Positions 34,780-46,560 are shown, numbered from the stretch's first letter. The stretch is 64,000 bases of DNA from Brienomyrus brachyistius (GCF_023856365.1 NC_064551.1:20708349-20772348), one strand, 5' to 3'. Notes: generated by a model from the sequence alone, not told the origin. Translations and numbers: made by a program.

Positions 34780-35640
34780 GACCATGGTGTTTCTCGGTTT
34801 AATGGTTTATTCAGAGCAGCTTGTCTCTTCCCCCGCTTTACAGAGGGTGTGTATGTACAGAAGAGAGCTGTACCCTGGCTTTTAAGATTCAGAAATCCCC
34901 CTATAAAGACATAACGGTCAATATTAAAGGTCACAGATATGTTACTATGGACACAATTGACTTCAGACAAAGTGTGTGCTCGGGTTCTCAAGGCATTCTG
35001 GTGACCCCCCTGCATCTGCAGAACTTTCTGGAAGGTATCCCACCCTGTACGAGCCCCCTGGTGGAGCTACTACAGCCGGACAACTTGCAGATCTCCCGTC
35101 ATCTTCCTGCCTTAATCTCAGGTCCGCCGGCCCGTTTCACCGCAATGGGACACCAGGGCCATAACCCAGATGGACGCTGGGGTGAGGAACCGCGCAGAGG
35201 GTTACGTCATGTCTTGAGTTGCCACTAAGGTCAGACCCGGCCCGGTGGCTCCCGGGCTTGGAGTTCCGAGCGATCCCGAGTCATGGCAGCCGACTTCCCG
35301 CCACTCGAGACGCCGCGGGAAGCATCATGTCCCGGCCCCTCGTCTGTCCGCACCGCAAGTTCAGCTGCCGTGGCCAAGTCAAACATAGCACCGCCGCTCA
35401 TGGGCCGCGATGAAGTGGAGCACAGCAGAATTCACCGGGGTACCATGGAAACAGGGAAGATTGGAGAGTATTGGAGTGGAATCGAGTGAAATTAAATCAA
35501 GTGGACTGGATTTTCATGGAGTCCGTATACAGGTATGTGACAGGGCCCCCCAGGACCACAGGGTGACATACAGGCAGCAGGTGAAAAAAGGAGGGATTCA
35601 CAGTAATTTAAAAAAACACAAGACATAAACACAGCATAGA
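34780..35640. other. CpG-rich segment with small ORFs, possibly repeat-derived
   Basis: Bases 35160-35420 are GC- and CpG-rich, unlike the flanks. An ATG with good initiation context at 35283 opens a 68-codon frame starting MAADFPPLETPREASC. A different frame runs to a donor-like site at 35533 (GTATACAG followed by gtatgt), preceded by EIKSSGLDFHGVRIQ. On the minus strand, CTGAATAAACCATTAAACCG near 34795-34814 resembles the polyadenylation region of a retroviral-type LTR, so the whole segment may be an unrecognised retroelement remnant. Neither reading is proven. Confidence 0.25.
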
Positions 35641-36500
35641 GCAGCACAAGGGGCACTAAGCATGTAATCAAGGGTACTAAGAAAATGCAGCAGCAGCAAT
35701 AAGCTCAAGTATCCATAAATAAAGTGTAGCAGAATTAGTAAAAGATATTAGTTAGGGTATAAATGGCAATTGATAAATGAGAAGTGGTAAAATCATTAAA
35801 TGAGATATTAGTAAATGAAAAGTGTAGTGGGGATTAGTAGAGAGGATAGGGACTGGATAAGGGTGGATCTAAGGGGTAGTTGGGGGTGGCCTGAATATGC
35901 ATGGCCACCCCTGTTGCCACCTTGCATCAATAAATCTGGCTGATCTCTTCACCGGCACCGACCCCCCACGGCTTGACAAGTTTTCTCGTCAGCACCCCCC
36001 TCAACCACCTCCAGAAATACACCCCAATCAAAATTTTTTGCAGCCACGTCTGGAGCAGATGGGAGTTGGGAGTGGAGATGAGAGAAAACGACCTGAGTGA
36101 GTGAGGCGCCGGCGTCTTGGTGCACGTGCTTCTACGGCCTGACAAGCAGAGAAGGAACTTCAGTCTATTTGAACACGTCCCATGAGGAGCTCGTCACCCC
36201 GCCACCCTCAGACCTGCTCCCTGCCAAGTGACACAACGGCTGTAATTTGGTTCTATATCAGAGCAGAGCTGTGGACAGCACTGCCTCGGCCCATCAGTAT
36301 TTTTAGCACGACGCGTGACCGATACACCATACAATTACAGCGACGTAGTAAACTGCAGGCCGCATTATTTCCCGGAATATGCTGGTGCAGTGTGAGCGCT
36401 GCGCGGTTTGCCTTGAGCACTGTTTAGCATGCTACACGCCGTTTAGCCGCTGTTAGCCCGGAAGACACACGCCGCTACGAGGAACAAGTTAGTTGCTATT
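35641..36500. other. A/G-rich then ordinary noncoding DNA
   Basis: 35640-35880 is A/G-rich on the + strand with loosely repeated TTAGTAAA/AGATATTAGT words. An acceptor-like site at about 36040 (AAAATTTTTTGCAG) precedes an open stretch reading PRLEQMGVGSGDERKRPE up to a GTGAGT at 36089; it is too weak to call. No gene is supported. Confidence 0.35.
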
Positions 36501-38139
36501 TATCTCGACTGCATGAAGTCGTTGGACGGAATTCAACAGGCCAACAAAAAAACCCAGTGCGCTACGGTTGGAAATAAACACAGGCGCATCCGCGGATATT
36601 TTAGCATTAGCATAGCTGCTTGGACATTTTGGAACAGTGGAGCAGCTGCGAGGCAGAAGGTCAAAGGTCATTTAAGTGCTGCGGTTTGCAGCCCGTAGGG
36701 GGATGTGGAACTAATGTAAATAGTGACATGGCAGCAGTGCTGAGCATCACCCCCTGCAGTGACTGGATGAGGCTGAGCTTGTTCCAAGTCAAGGCCGTGA
36801 CTAAAGTCTGTTTGAGCTTCTAAATGGTGCTCTTGAGGGTTTTCAGTTTGTCGTCCAACTTAATCAATGGGAACAGTGGAGACCAAAGCTTTACTTAGCA
36901 AAGCACGTCTTTAGGCTTATGCAGCAGAAACTCACATTTGGATATCTAAGGCACGTCTCAGTAACGATTCGTTACATTTTGTCCCAGTGCAGGTTGTTAG
37001 TCATGAATGTACAAAACCGCAAGAATTCATCTTCATTCTTTCGTGCATACACAGGTCCAGGTCTGACCCCAAGGTGTGGGGCCAATTTGCCCTGGAAACA
37101 GCTGCAATATCTTTCAGCTGAGGCTTTGCCTGGAAGTGGCTATTAGTCTCCTGATTGGACCAAACCACGGGGACTTCAGAGGGGGGACCTCTCGTACCGC
37201 ATTTCAAGATCAAGTACAGAAACACACCTGCTAAATCTCTCCTTGACCAACTACAGTTATTCCATATATTATTCCACTCTAGTACCGGGCAACCTGAGTA
37301 ACTAATAAGTTAACAAATAAACCTAAATCTGCAGAGCGAGTCATTCAAGTTGTCTTCTGATTGTCAAAATCAACTCGCTACACTGGAGTTTTTTCAGGTT
37401 CAGATCACTGACACCAAACAAACAACCAAACAAATAGGCAAATACTGGGTGCGAGGGTTTTACGTCAGGAAACTGAAAGTGCTCACGCGCTGCAACCAGT
37501 AAGGAAGTGCGTTTATTTTGGTTACTTACCGTGGGCCTTTGGCTAATTCGCAACACATGTCCTCCGCAGATAACAAAACCATTTGTATAAATACTAAGAT
37601 GTGGGAAAGATCCATTTGTTCTGGTGGAGGGGGAACCTGGCAGAGTCCCAACTGACCTCCATTAAACAGGTCTTAAAATTCCAATCAACTTCACATCCAA
37701 TTATCCAGTGTGGAGCTACAGCTGCTGCAGCTTGTTCCCCCCGCCTGACGGGCCACGGCAGCGCAGTGGGTTGCGATGCAGGGGAGGGGGCTCTGTTCAA
37801 AATGCAGGCCTCCGCCAGAAAAGCTCACCCTGTTTCACATGCTTAGATGCCAGTCTGCTGTCCAGATCTATGATTTTGCTTTATCTGAAAAAGTACAATG
37901 ACACCGTCAATGATACTCAACCAGTGCTCCAGACTACTGCCTGAGGGGGGTGATCCTTTTGGGGGTTTAAGGTTGGGAGAGCGCCCCCATCAGGTGGGTA
38001 CCTTGCAGGCAGCTCTGCTGAATGCTCCAGAACTGCAATATTGCAACAAGAAAGGACAAGGACTGTGAAGTAGAGGACAGAGAGAATGCTAGAAGCTGTT
38101 GCAAAACGTGACTGAGACCTCCACTCACATATTGCAAAG
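36501..38139. other. Unique noncoding DNA
   Basis: No supported gene or RNA. A minus-strand donor-like site lies at 37530 (CCACG followed by gtaagtaa) without a good acceptor. Confidence 0.4.
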
Positions 38140-38235
38140 GCTTATCCATTAGAGGGTGGTGCTGGGCCTGGCTCCTGTCCCAGGCACCACAGGGCATGAG
38201 GTTGGGGGACACCCTGGGCAGGATGGCCTTCATTT
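38140..38235 (-). mobile_element. SINE family B 3' fragment (minus)
   Basis: The complement reads CATCCTGCCCAGGGTGTCCC, then CTCATGCCCTGTGGTGCCTG and GACAGGAGCCAGGCCC, ending at ATGGATAAG: the 3' third of family B. Confidence 0.55.
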
Positions 38236-38439
38236 ACCGAGGAATAAAATTAAACTGAATCCTGGCCTGATTTAGCTTCGGTCATACTTTGAAATATACT
38301 CCCCCCTGCTGCCCCATTCAGCCTCGGCACTCCGTGATGGACCACAACAACATCTATCTATGATACAACCGAGAAGATGTTAAATTTATTTAGAGTCGCA
38401 TTACTTTGTTTTTAAGATGGAAAAAAAAGCTCACGTGGT

Positions 38440-38740
38440 AAAAGGTCAACCATGCCGCCCTTCCCACGTAGCATGGTGGCGAGAACAGGCCAAGTTCAGC
38501 TCCGCTAACCATTGTGCAGCTCAGGGCTGAAGCTAAAGCCTTTTCATTTCATTAGCGGTGTCAGCTTTCAGCCATTAACTAAGCAGGTTGACTGAGCCCA
38601 GAATGCCTTTTTCTGTCTTATCGCTGAATCTCTCCTCTATTATTCAAGTCTTGGGGAGAGCGCAATGAAATACCTTCACCACCTGATGTTTTGCACTGAG
38701 CCTCTGTCGTCCCATCCAAACAGGGCAAAATGGGTCTTAT
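38440..38740. promoter_or_regulatory. CNE-like block
   Basis: Repeat-free block with TTTTCATTTCATTAGCGGTG, CAGCCATTAACTAAGCAGG and CTCTATTATTCAAGTC. Confidence 0.25.
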
Positions 38741-39139
38741 TGGAAAACGCACTCCGGATTCCCTAGAAGTGCACATATCGATCCCATGAGTGCCGTATCA
38801 CAAGATAACGCTGACTGGGTGCAGTTGTGTTCCTCCAGGAGCACTTAGCATTGACCGCGACCCAACATCTGTCCTTGAGGTACACTTACGGTTGACCTGT
38901 TTCCAACAGCTGTCCTGAAGAGACACTTAACATCAGGTTCCACTCAACATCTGTCCAGGAGAGGTTACTGGTGGATTTATAAGATACATCTGACCACAGC
39001 GGGAGACCTCGTTGGGAGTTTCTAAATGGACTTGCTAATTGCAGTGGGCATCTTTGAGTTACATTAATCATGTAAGATATTTGAGCTTGAACAATTTCCC
39101 ATGTGAAAGGAAATCCCCAGAGAGTGACTGGATGGGTAG

Positions 39140-39390
39140 CCTGCTGTCCCACTGTCGCCGTGCCTCCTGCTCTACATGCGTGGAGTTTGCATGTTCTGCA
39201 CGTGCCACATGGGTTTCTCTCTGCAGTCCAAAAACACACAGTGATGTGAAATGGTGTCTCTAAAATGCCCATGGTATGTGAGCAAATTGGAATTCCTGGG
39301 TATTATCCTGCCTCATGCTCCAGCAACCACCCGCGCACCCCCCATGATCCTGTACTGGATAAATGGTTGGAAGATGAATGGACGTTTTCA
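39140..39390 (+). mobile_element. SINE family B copy (plus)
   Basis: Copy lacking its first part: 'GTGGAGTTTGCATGTTCTGC', 'GCAGTCCAAAAACACACAG', 'CTGTACTGGATAAATGGTTG' and a GAAGATGAATGGA tail. Confidence 0.65.
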
Positions 39391-41589
39391 GACTGGACCA
39401 CATGACATCCATATGCCCACTGCCGCTGTTATGACTACTGTGTATGTTGAACTTGACAGGTGATTTGTCATTACACATTTGCACAAGTCACAGAGAAGGT
39501 CCATGAAGAATTGACCCTCCTACACACCCTGGTGCCAGTCACATTCCTCTCTGCTCTGGCCTCTACACAAACCCCTGCCACTTTCCTTGTGTGTTTCATA
39601 GCCTTAAGATTGGGACATCACAGTAAAAGGTCCACAGGGCATATAAATAGACAGGATAATCATACGCAAGACTTTCATGCTAGTCATGATAGTCAACATA
39701 CACAGCCAACGCAAACTCATTACAACGGCAAACAGTGTCTGTGTTGGGTAGATTTGTGCATTATTTGCATTCATCAGCAGTGCAAACATACGTTCGTCTA
39801 GGCGATTTTGTTTGTCTATCGTTGTCAAGTTTGGCGGAATAGATGCCTCTTGGGTCGGCATCTGCAATACAGCATTTCACTGATGCTCCCGGATGGGTCA
39901 TTGGCACGGGGCAGCCGCTGGCACGGGCCTCAGGTTGGCGCGGTTGCCTCATGCTCAGGTCCCAGCTGCTTTGTATAGCCAAGTTGCGGCCTGATTGAGA
40001 AAAAAAAAAAAACACCAGACATATTTGGTTATATTATACTCCGGGAAGGAATGTTATTTTTAGCATTGCCAAGGTGACTCAAATTGGGCTACTTTTTTAT
40101 TTGGCATCCACGTATAAAACAGTTTGATGTAAAAACCTAGCTTGAAACTATATATAAAGAGTAATTCTTCAAGTATTGGTGCTACTCTGATTAATAATTA
40201 TGCATTTATACTTGCTATAGATGTGCTAGTTTTGTGATTTAGTCTCACTGGGAATTCTGTGTTTCTCTCGTTCGGCATTTGGTTTCACATTGTGTAGTTC
40301 GGCATGTTTTGACACGCAAAGCAAAAGCGTTTAAAAAAGTTGGTTTAATAAATCACTGGAAGTGAGTTAGTTCCACGCCACCTATGGGTGACCACCTTCG
40401 ATCCTAATTGTGCCTGTTTATCTCTCACATACACTATTAACTCACTCCTTTATTGCTGTCCATTTTGGTACAGGTCCTGCGGGGAGAACAAGTTGCACTC
40501 ATGGGGAATCTCTGCGTAGAGGCTGCCTGCAAGAAGTAAAAGACGAGAGGCGGACAGAGTGTTCTCTGGATTCATGGCGGAGTTGAAGGTCGCACTCATG
40601 GAGAATGAAATGGAGAAACCACGCGTGCTGTTATTTCCTCATAGGAGCTCCTACCAATAATCTCACAGTCCTGCCTAACTAGGGGGGCCCAAAAACTCCA
40701 TGCTAGATGGACTCTGATGGGTAATTTGTGCTGGAGGCTCTTTGCCAATGATCCGGAGTTGGAGGTGCTGTGCTGGAGCTCCAAGTAACCTGGAGGGCCG
40801 GCACGCCCAGTTAGTCCCCGACTTCACTGAGCAGCTCTGCAGCCTTTCAACCGCAAAGGAACACTAAGAAAAAAGTCAAAGCCGTTTTTTTTTTATCATA
40901 TGAATGTTTCCTGAATGACTCTTGGATTTGGATGATTCTCTGATGCTTTGCATCTGATAATTTATCACCGATAACTTCATTTGTCAAACACTTCACTTTG
41001 AGTTCCCATCTCGCTCCTGTCCATCCACTTTACACTCGTGTCGGCCTCGGGCCTTTAAACGTGAATTCTTTCAGGTGATTTCGGTAGCGATTCCTAAACG
41101 TGACGCTCGGGGGTGAGATTGACCTGAGAGCTGAGATTAGGTTTGACCTTTGCCCTTCTAAGGGACAGGAGAGTAAGGGGTGAAAAGAAAAGAGGGAGTG
41201 GGGAGAGTTTGGGACCTGGAGGAGCAGCGAAGGCCGGAATGAAGTGGGGGCAGGTGGCTGAGAAAGTGAATGTGAAGGCTCGAGGGAGAAGAGGGGGAGC
41301 AGGTGGGTGTGGAGGGAAGGTTGCAGAGGAGACTGGGGGTGGATGGGGGGGGGGGAGGCTCCTGGCATTCCACAGCCCCACGGTTCTCCGGCAGTGACAC
41401 ACCAACGGCTCCGCTCGCGCTACCCACCCAAGACAGTGGATGGCCTGCTGACAGGGTCCAATTTTAGTCCTTCGCTCTGGCCCAGCCCCCCACCGGAGGA
41501 ATACTTGCCCTCCTCCCCAAAATAGTCCATTCTGCACAACAAGTTACATAAAAGGCCACAAGGATATGCCAACGACTGAATCAGAAATA
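39391..41589. other. Unique noncoding DNA, GC-rich at right
   Basis: 39.4-41.0 kb is ordinary sequence with A12 near 40000. 41.1-41.4 kb is purine-rich on the + strand (GGAGGGAGAAGAGGGGGAGC-like). The 147-codon minus frame there is proline/serine-rich and a product of the purine tract. No gene is supported. Confidence 0.45.
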
Positions 41590-41874
41590 GGAGCAACCGT
41601 ACGACTTCAACATATTTACTTAGTATCACTTAGACAGTACTAGTTACACAGTAATATTATCATTTAGATAGTACTACATACGTACTAACAGTATCATTTA
41701 AACAGTGCTACTTACACAGTACTAAGTATCACACTGTACTATATACACGTTCTACTTAATATCATTTAGACAGTGCTACTTACACAATAATTGTATAATT
41801 TTGTCTGCACTGCTTGCACAATAATACCATTTTGAGGGTACTACTTATACAGTATTACTTAGTATCATTTAGAC

Positions 41875-42053
41875 CAGGGGTGGGGAACCTGTTCCACAGA
41901 GGGTCGGTGTGGGGATGACCTCTCAAACAGCCAATAATAAAACAGGGGTTCTCAACTCCAGCCCTGGGGACCCACTGTTATTGGCTGATTGAGAGGCCAT
42001 CCCAAAAACTCGCACCCACACCGGCCCTCCGTGGATCAGGTTTCCCACTCCTG
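41875..42053. mobile_element. hAT nonautonomous element with 8-bp TSD
   Basis: The 179-bp element starts CAGGGGTGGGGAACCTG and ends with the complement of CAGGAGTGGGAAACCTG. It has long imperfect inverted arms that include the GGTCGGTGTGGG / CCACACCGGCCC pairing. It is flanked by a perfect 8-bp target duplication, ATTTAGAC, at 41867-41874 and 42054-42061. CAGGGGTGGG ends and 8-bp duplications define the hAT superfamily. It is too short for a transposase, so it was mobilised in trans. Confidence 0.92.
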
Positions 42054-42287
42054 ATTTAGACAGTGCTACCTGCACAGTATTAGTATTATTCTGACCATAC
42101 TACTTATACAATAATAGTATTATTCACACTATAATAGTATTATTTATATTTTGTAAGTAGTATGGTCATAGTACCTACATCAAAATAGTATAATTTAGAC
42201 TGTCCCACTTACACAGCGCTAGTGTCGTTTTGATCATACTGCATGCACAAAAATGAGTGTAATTCTGACGGCACTACTTATGCTGTA

Positions 42288-42655
42288 GGGTACCATGATG
42301 CCGCAGTGGTTAGCCCTGTTCCCTTACACCCCTGGGACCACCGTTCAAGTCTCTGCCATGGTTCCATGTGTGTGAGTTTACGTGTTCTTCCTGTGTTGTC
42401 ATGGGAGTTTGTTCCAGGTACTCCGGTTTCCCCCATCCCCCCACAGTCTGAAAACATGATGTGGTTATTTGGAGTTACCAAATAGCTTTTGGTGTGAGTG
42501 CGTGAGTGAGTGGTGTGTGAGTGTGCCCTGCGATGGGTTGGCCCCCCATCCTGGGTTGTTCCCCGCCTTGCACCTATAGCCTCCAGGATAGGCTCCGGAC
42601 CCCCTGCGACCCTGAATGGGACAAGCGGTTGGAGAAAATGGATGTATGGACGGAT
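42288..42655 (+). mobile_element. SINE family B, full copy with 12-bp TSD
   Basis: The 368-bp copy has a tRNA-like head with A-box-like CAGTGGTTAGCCCTG and B-box-like GTTCAAGTCTC. It then carries 'TACTCCGGTTTCCCCC', 'GTGCCCTGCGATGGGTTGGC', 'GGATAGGCTCCGGACCCC' and 'GACAAGCGGTTGGAG', ending in a short GGAT-type tail. Flanking sequences ACTTATGCTGTA (42276-42287) and ACTTAAGCTGTA (42656-42667) match at 11 of 12 bases, the duplication expected from LINE-driven retroposition. This copy serves as reference for the fragments elsewhere. Confidence 0.9.
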
Positions 42656-43020
42656 ACTTAAGCTGTAATAGTATAATTTACAAAGCACTTCTTGCACAAT
42701 AACAGTACAATTCTGACAAGACTACAGTATCATTTAAATTGTACTGCAAACACAGTAAAAGTGCTATTTAGACTGTCCTCCTTACACAGTATTACTATCA
42801 TTTTAACTATACTACTTACACAATGCTACTTACACAATGTAATAATATACTTTAGACAGTACTACATGCTCAGTATTAGTATCATTTTGCATGTAGTACT
42901 TACACAATAATAATGTAATTCCGACAACACTTCTTAAAATGTGTTAGTATCATTTAGATAGTACACCTTACACAGCACTACTTACACTGCAATAGTATAA
43001 TTTGGAAAGTACTATCATAG

Positions 43021-43927
43021 TATGTTTTAATTCACTTTTTCATTTTCACACTGATCTGTTTTTAACAGGGTGACACGTCTGTCACCCGACACTTCTAGCT
43101 GGACCAGCTCACACCCTAGAAAAGGAAACATCGGATTAATGTGGAGAGTGATGATCGCGTAACCCCTCCACCCTCCCGCCCTCGCGATCACCCTTTTTTG
43201 TTTTGGAAGTCCCACCCAGGGAGTGCGGAGGAACGGTCGACGGCGAGGAGAGGGACGTACACCATGCCACGTGTTTCTTGCTCAGGCGTTTAGCATGATG
43301 CAAAGGCTGCCATGACGCAGGACACATTAAGGTTGTCTGGCGTGCTCTCATTGTGTTCAGGCAAAACGTTCATCTTGAGAGCGTCATGACTTTGGGGTCT
43401 TGCCCCACCCAGTGAGCCCCACTGGGTTCTGTGATTTAGAGGGCCTGGCCACCTCACTCATGACCAAACTGATAGGTCAACGTCTCTTTAAGAGAGGGCT
43501 GGGAAAGGCCGCTGCGAAGAGGCGTGGCTTATCGCTCTGGAGGGCTTAGCATGCCATGTTGCTATTGTGGCCGTAAGGTTGGCTGCAATGCATGACACCG
43601 TTTCTCTGTCCTGGAAATTATTTATCAGCAGACGAGTGGCCTCCTCTCTCGCCACGGCAGAGCCGGGAGACAGGTGCACAGAACACAGGTGGCAGCGTTT
43701 CCCTGTCACACATTCCCGGGGGAGGCTGCCCCCTTGCATGCCACCATTTGTCAGGGCTTCCGCCATGCCGTCTGCTACCCCCACCCTCTTTTCCTAAATA
43801 CTACTATTCCATGCACTATTCCATCTACATAATTAATGCTGCGCATATATGATCTGAATTTCATCAACAGTGTTGGTTTTTTCTTATGTTTTAACAGTGT
43901 TTTTAAATATCAACAAGCCATTTAGAA
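43021..43927. other. Unique noncoding DNA
   Basis: No supported gene. Frames at 43488-43852 on both strands mirror each other and lack splice context. Confidence 0.4.
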
Positions 43928-44268
43928 TTGGGCTATTCGAGTTGATCTCCTCAAGGGCCCAGTACTGCTGATTCTCCAGCCTTCTTTTACCTGTGAACCA
44001 GGGAGGGTTTTCCAGAAAGCAGGATTTTTTGCTGAGCCAGTTAACTTGTCAAATGTAAGGGGGCTGAGCTAAATGTATGTGAATGAACATAAAGTCCATT
44101 TAGCCCAGACTACTTTAAATCCAACAGGTTATCCAGCTAAGCAAGAAATCCTGCTTTGTGGAACACCCTCTGTGGCCAATCAAAATCAGTAATTATTAAA
44201 CTAACTACCTGGGACAACTGAAAACAAGGCCTGGATTCTGAATTGAGGGCCAGAGTTGAAAAGCCCTG
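43928..44268. mobile_element. hAT-like element with inner palindrome, 8-bp TSD
   Basis: The right end reads, in complement, CAGGGCTTTTCAACTCTGG; the left end, TTGGGCTATTCGAGTTG, is its diverged partner. Flanks ATTTAGAA (43920-43927) and ATTGAGAA (44269-44276) match at 7 of 8. Inside, 44004-44169 is a second inverted-repeat structure: the left arm AGGGTTTTCCAGAAAGCAGG pairs with a right arm whose complement is AGGGTGTTCCACAAAGCAGG, each continuing for about 20 more bases. The inner part is either a separate MITE or a sub-palindrome of the family. Confidence 0.75.
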
Positions 44269-44619
44269 ATTGAGAATTTCATGCACAATGTTTTTTTTTT
44301 TTTTACGTGCACATGATTCATTATGCGGGAAAAAAGATAATTACATGCACTAATGGTCACAATTATGAAAACACTTCAAATGTTTAGAGACTACAGAACC
44401 TCATTCCATTTACTCAAGTTACTTCCATCTAATACATATTTGCAAACATGCTTTGATTGTTTAGAAACATTATCGCCAATATTCATGTAGTAATTTTTAA
44501 AGCGCAATGTCAAAAATATAAGGTGTATCCACAATTTTGGTCACTAGTATAAACACATAAAACCTATCAAATAATACATACAAAAAAGTATGTAAATAAA
44601 TATACATCTTGTGCAGAAC
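44269..44619. other. AT-rich noncoding DNA
   Basis: No supported gene. T12 near 44291-44302. Confidence 0.4.
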
Positions 44620-44865
44620 ATTTAACTTTGTGTGAGTTATGGCACTCTGTGACCTTATGCTGGAGTCTGGGTAAGCGCTGTACAGCCCCATCTTCAAACC
44701 GGACCATTAAACAAAGGGCTAATGAGGAACTATTAGCAATTTGGCTCCCATTAAAGCCCCCAGGGGGGCTGCAAAACAGCCTAAGGCCAGGGCCAGTTGT
44801 GACCACACTTCTGCATATGAGATCAGCGGCATTCAAAGCTTATGAGAACAGAGTCCTGCAGCAGA
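44620..44865. promoter_or_regulatory. CNE-like block
   Basis: Repeat-free block including CCGGACCATTAAACAAAGGG (SOX/TCF-like ACAAAGG), CTAATGAGGAACTATTAGC and CAATTTGGCTCCCATTAAAG. The 147-codon plus frame over it runs on into G14 and is not convincing. Confidence 0.3.
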
Positions 44866-44883
44866 GGCGGCGGGCAGTTTGTT

Positions 44884-44897
44884 GGGGGGGGGGGGGG
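44884..44897. repeat. Poly-G run (14)
   Basis: Guanine homopolymer; a C10 run follows at about 44947-44956 and another C11 at 45164-45174. Confidence 0.9.
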
Positions 44898-45829
44898 CAC
44901 ACCAAGCGGGAACTGAACATTATCTACAGCTGTGTGAACTCTTCTCCCCCCCCCCCAACCCCACTGCAGGTGGGCCAGCCCCGTACAAAAAGCCCATTAA
45001 ATGCTACTGGGTCACCTCAGCTGAAGTCAGAATTGATTTGCCCTCCACCCCTCAGACCGGTGTTAGCATAGCAGAAACACTTCTCGTCTGCTCCCGGTAC
45101 CACACAAGCAGCCAGCTGTATGACCCATGTCATGTGCTTTGGTGCTTTCGCTTTCGAAGGGTCCCCCCCCCCCCACCCACCACTGCCATTCTGAGATACC
45201 GAGGTCTGTTTTTGCTCAAACATTAGTTCAAGCAGATGTCCACATTCATAACAGGTCTTTAAAACTCACTGTACAAACTGCACAAAGATCCATCACCCAC
45301 AGATATAACAAGATGTATATAACAGAGTGACAGTCTGAAATACGATATTGCAGGAATGTTTTTGGAAATAACGTAACTCCAGCCCAGCGATCCATGCTCC
45401 ACGCAAACCACTCCCCCTTGCCGGCTACATCTTCGTATCTCAGCTAAAAAAAAATACATGTGGAGGTTATTTTTTTTGCGAAGAAAATAAAAATAAAATA
45501 CTCCAGACAGAGTATATCACGCTCTGCAAATAGCTTTTACTCATGGTCGTTAAACTGTATTTGAGATTAAAGAGAGTCTGAAATATGGAATGTTTTGCGA
45601 AAGTCCCGTCTCCCGAGATTGATGTAATACTAAAATATTACGCGCAAAACCATAAACCATTCAATTTACGTGAAGCAAGATGTTGGATCTGCAACAGTAG
45701 CTGTACGCGAGTCCAGCCGTAAAAAAAGGTCTAGGGCCAGTATTACTCCTACACTCAGAAAAATAATGAAAATAAAAGAAAACGCCAACAAATGGCAAAG
45801 CAATTTGTTGGCAGCCATTATTAAAAGAA

Positions 45830-46120
45830 AAAAAAAACATTAGCCAGGCAGCTTTTTCTTTGTAACAGATTTCAGACGCTCTTTATGACATTCTTGTCGT
45901 CATATTCTTCAGGACAAAAGCGTCCCCCTGTGATCCTAGCATCTCTGAGAGCTGCAAAAGTCATACGAGTGCGACACCGGAAAGGGAGTGACAGAGAAAG
46001 CTTGTCATTAACTTCTCCCATTGGCCTGTAGCTGGAGAAGACATTGTCTGAGATCTGAGAAATGCAATGTCTCCTTCCTATTACTGCCGATTACGTCCAT
46101 CCGAAGCCGTACTAACGATC
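45830..46120. promoter_or_regulatory. CNE-like block
   Basis: Repeat-free block with CTTTTTCTTTGTAACAGATT, CTTTATGACATTCTTGTCGT, GCTTGTCATTAACTTCTCCC and a CCCATTGGCC element. No open frame of note. Confidence 0.3.
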
Positions 46121-46239
46121 TTATAAAGCATTAAATAAATCAATGGGTCCGTGCGGCACTGAATAAAGCTAGCAAGCTAACTTGCTTTTTAATGGGACCT
46201 TTTCACAGCACTTTTGCCAACCGTCAGTCAAAGACTGGC

Positions 46240-46560
46240 AACATCCATCCATCTTCCAACCGCTTCTTCTAGAGCGGGTCTGGGGGGCTGGAGTCGATCC
46301 CAAGCAACGTGGGACGTATGGCCGAGAAGCAACCTATATGAGTGCCAGCCAATCAGAAGGTACACAGACGTTCACTGCGGCCAATTTAGAGACATCCCTT
46401 GACTTAACTGCATGTCCATAGACTGTGGGAGGGAATTCTCACGTCACAAGGAGAAGATGCCTACGCTATATACACAGAACAAATTGCAAGACTCAAATGC
46501 CCAGCGCTGGATGTATGATGCAGTTCTAACCAACTAGCCACCATGCTCACGACATCTCGT
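46240..46560 (-). mobile_element. SINE family B copy (minus)
   Basis: The minus-orientation copy starts with the tail complement ACATCCATCCATCTTCCAAC. It then shows 'GCGGGTCTGGGGGGCTGGAG', 'GTGCCAGCCAATCAGAAGG', 'CTGCGGCCAATTTAGAGACA', 'CATAGACTGTGGGAGG' and the head complement 'TAACCAACTAGCCACCATGC'. It is nearly full length; a target duplication is not clear. Confidence 0.7.

Larger units (their letters stand above)
41590..43020. repeat. Diverged ~34-bp tandem array, interrupted twice
   Basis: The background is a decayed head-to-tail repeat of consensus close to ACAGTATTAGTATCATTT + AGACAGTACTACTTAC, about 34 bp. Units are recognised by recurring TATCATTTAGACAGT, CTACTTACACAGT and ACAATAATAGTAT words. 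About 880 bp of array remain once two insertions, a hAT element and a SINE, are removed. Confidence 0.8.

Noticed and set aside
37530..37558. Minus-strand donor at 37530
   Set aside because: The upstream side has no usable acceptor, and an initial exon there has no promoter features.
41094..41537. 147-codon minus-strand frame
   Set aside because: Proline/serine-rich translation of a purine-rich tract; mirror frames on the other strand and no splice context.
44595..44670. Exon-like segment before gtaagc at 44670
   Set aside because: Open in only one frame with unconvincing composition (HLTLCELWHSVTLCW), and it overlaps a CNE-like block.
44628..45071. 147-codon plus-strand frame
   Set aside because: Runs through G14 and C10 homopolymers, has no framing splice sites, and overlaps a CNE-like block.
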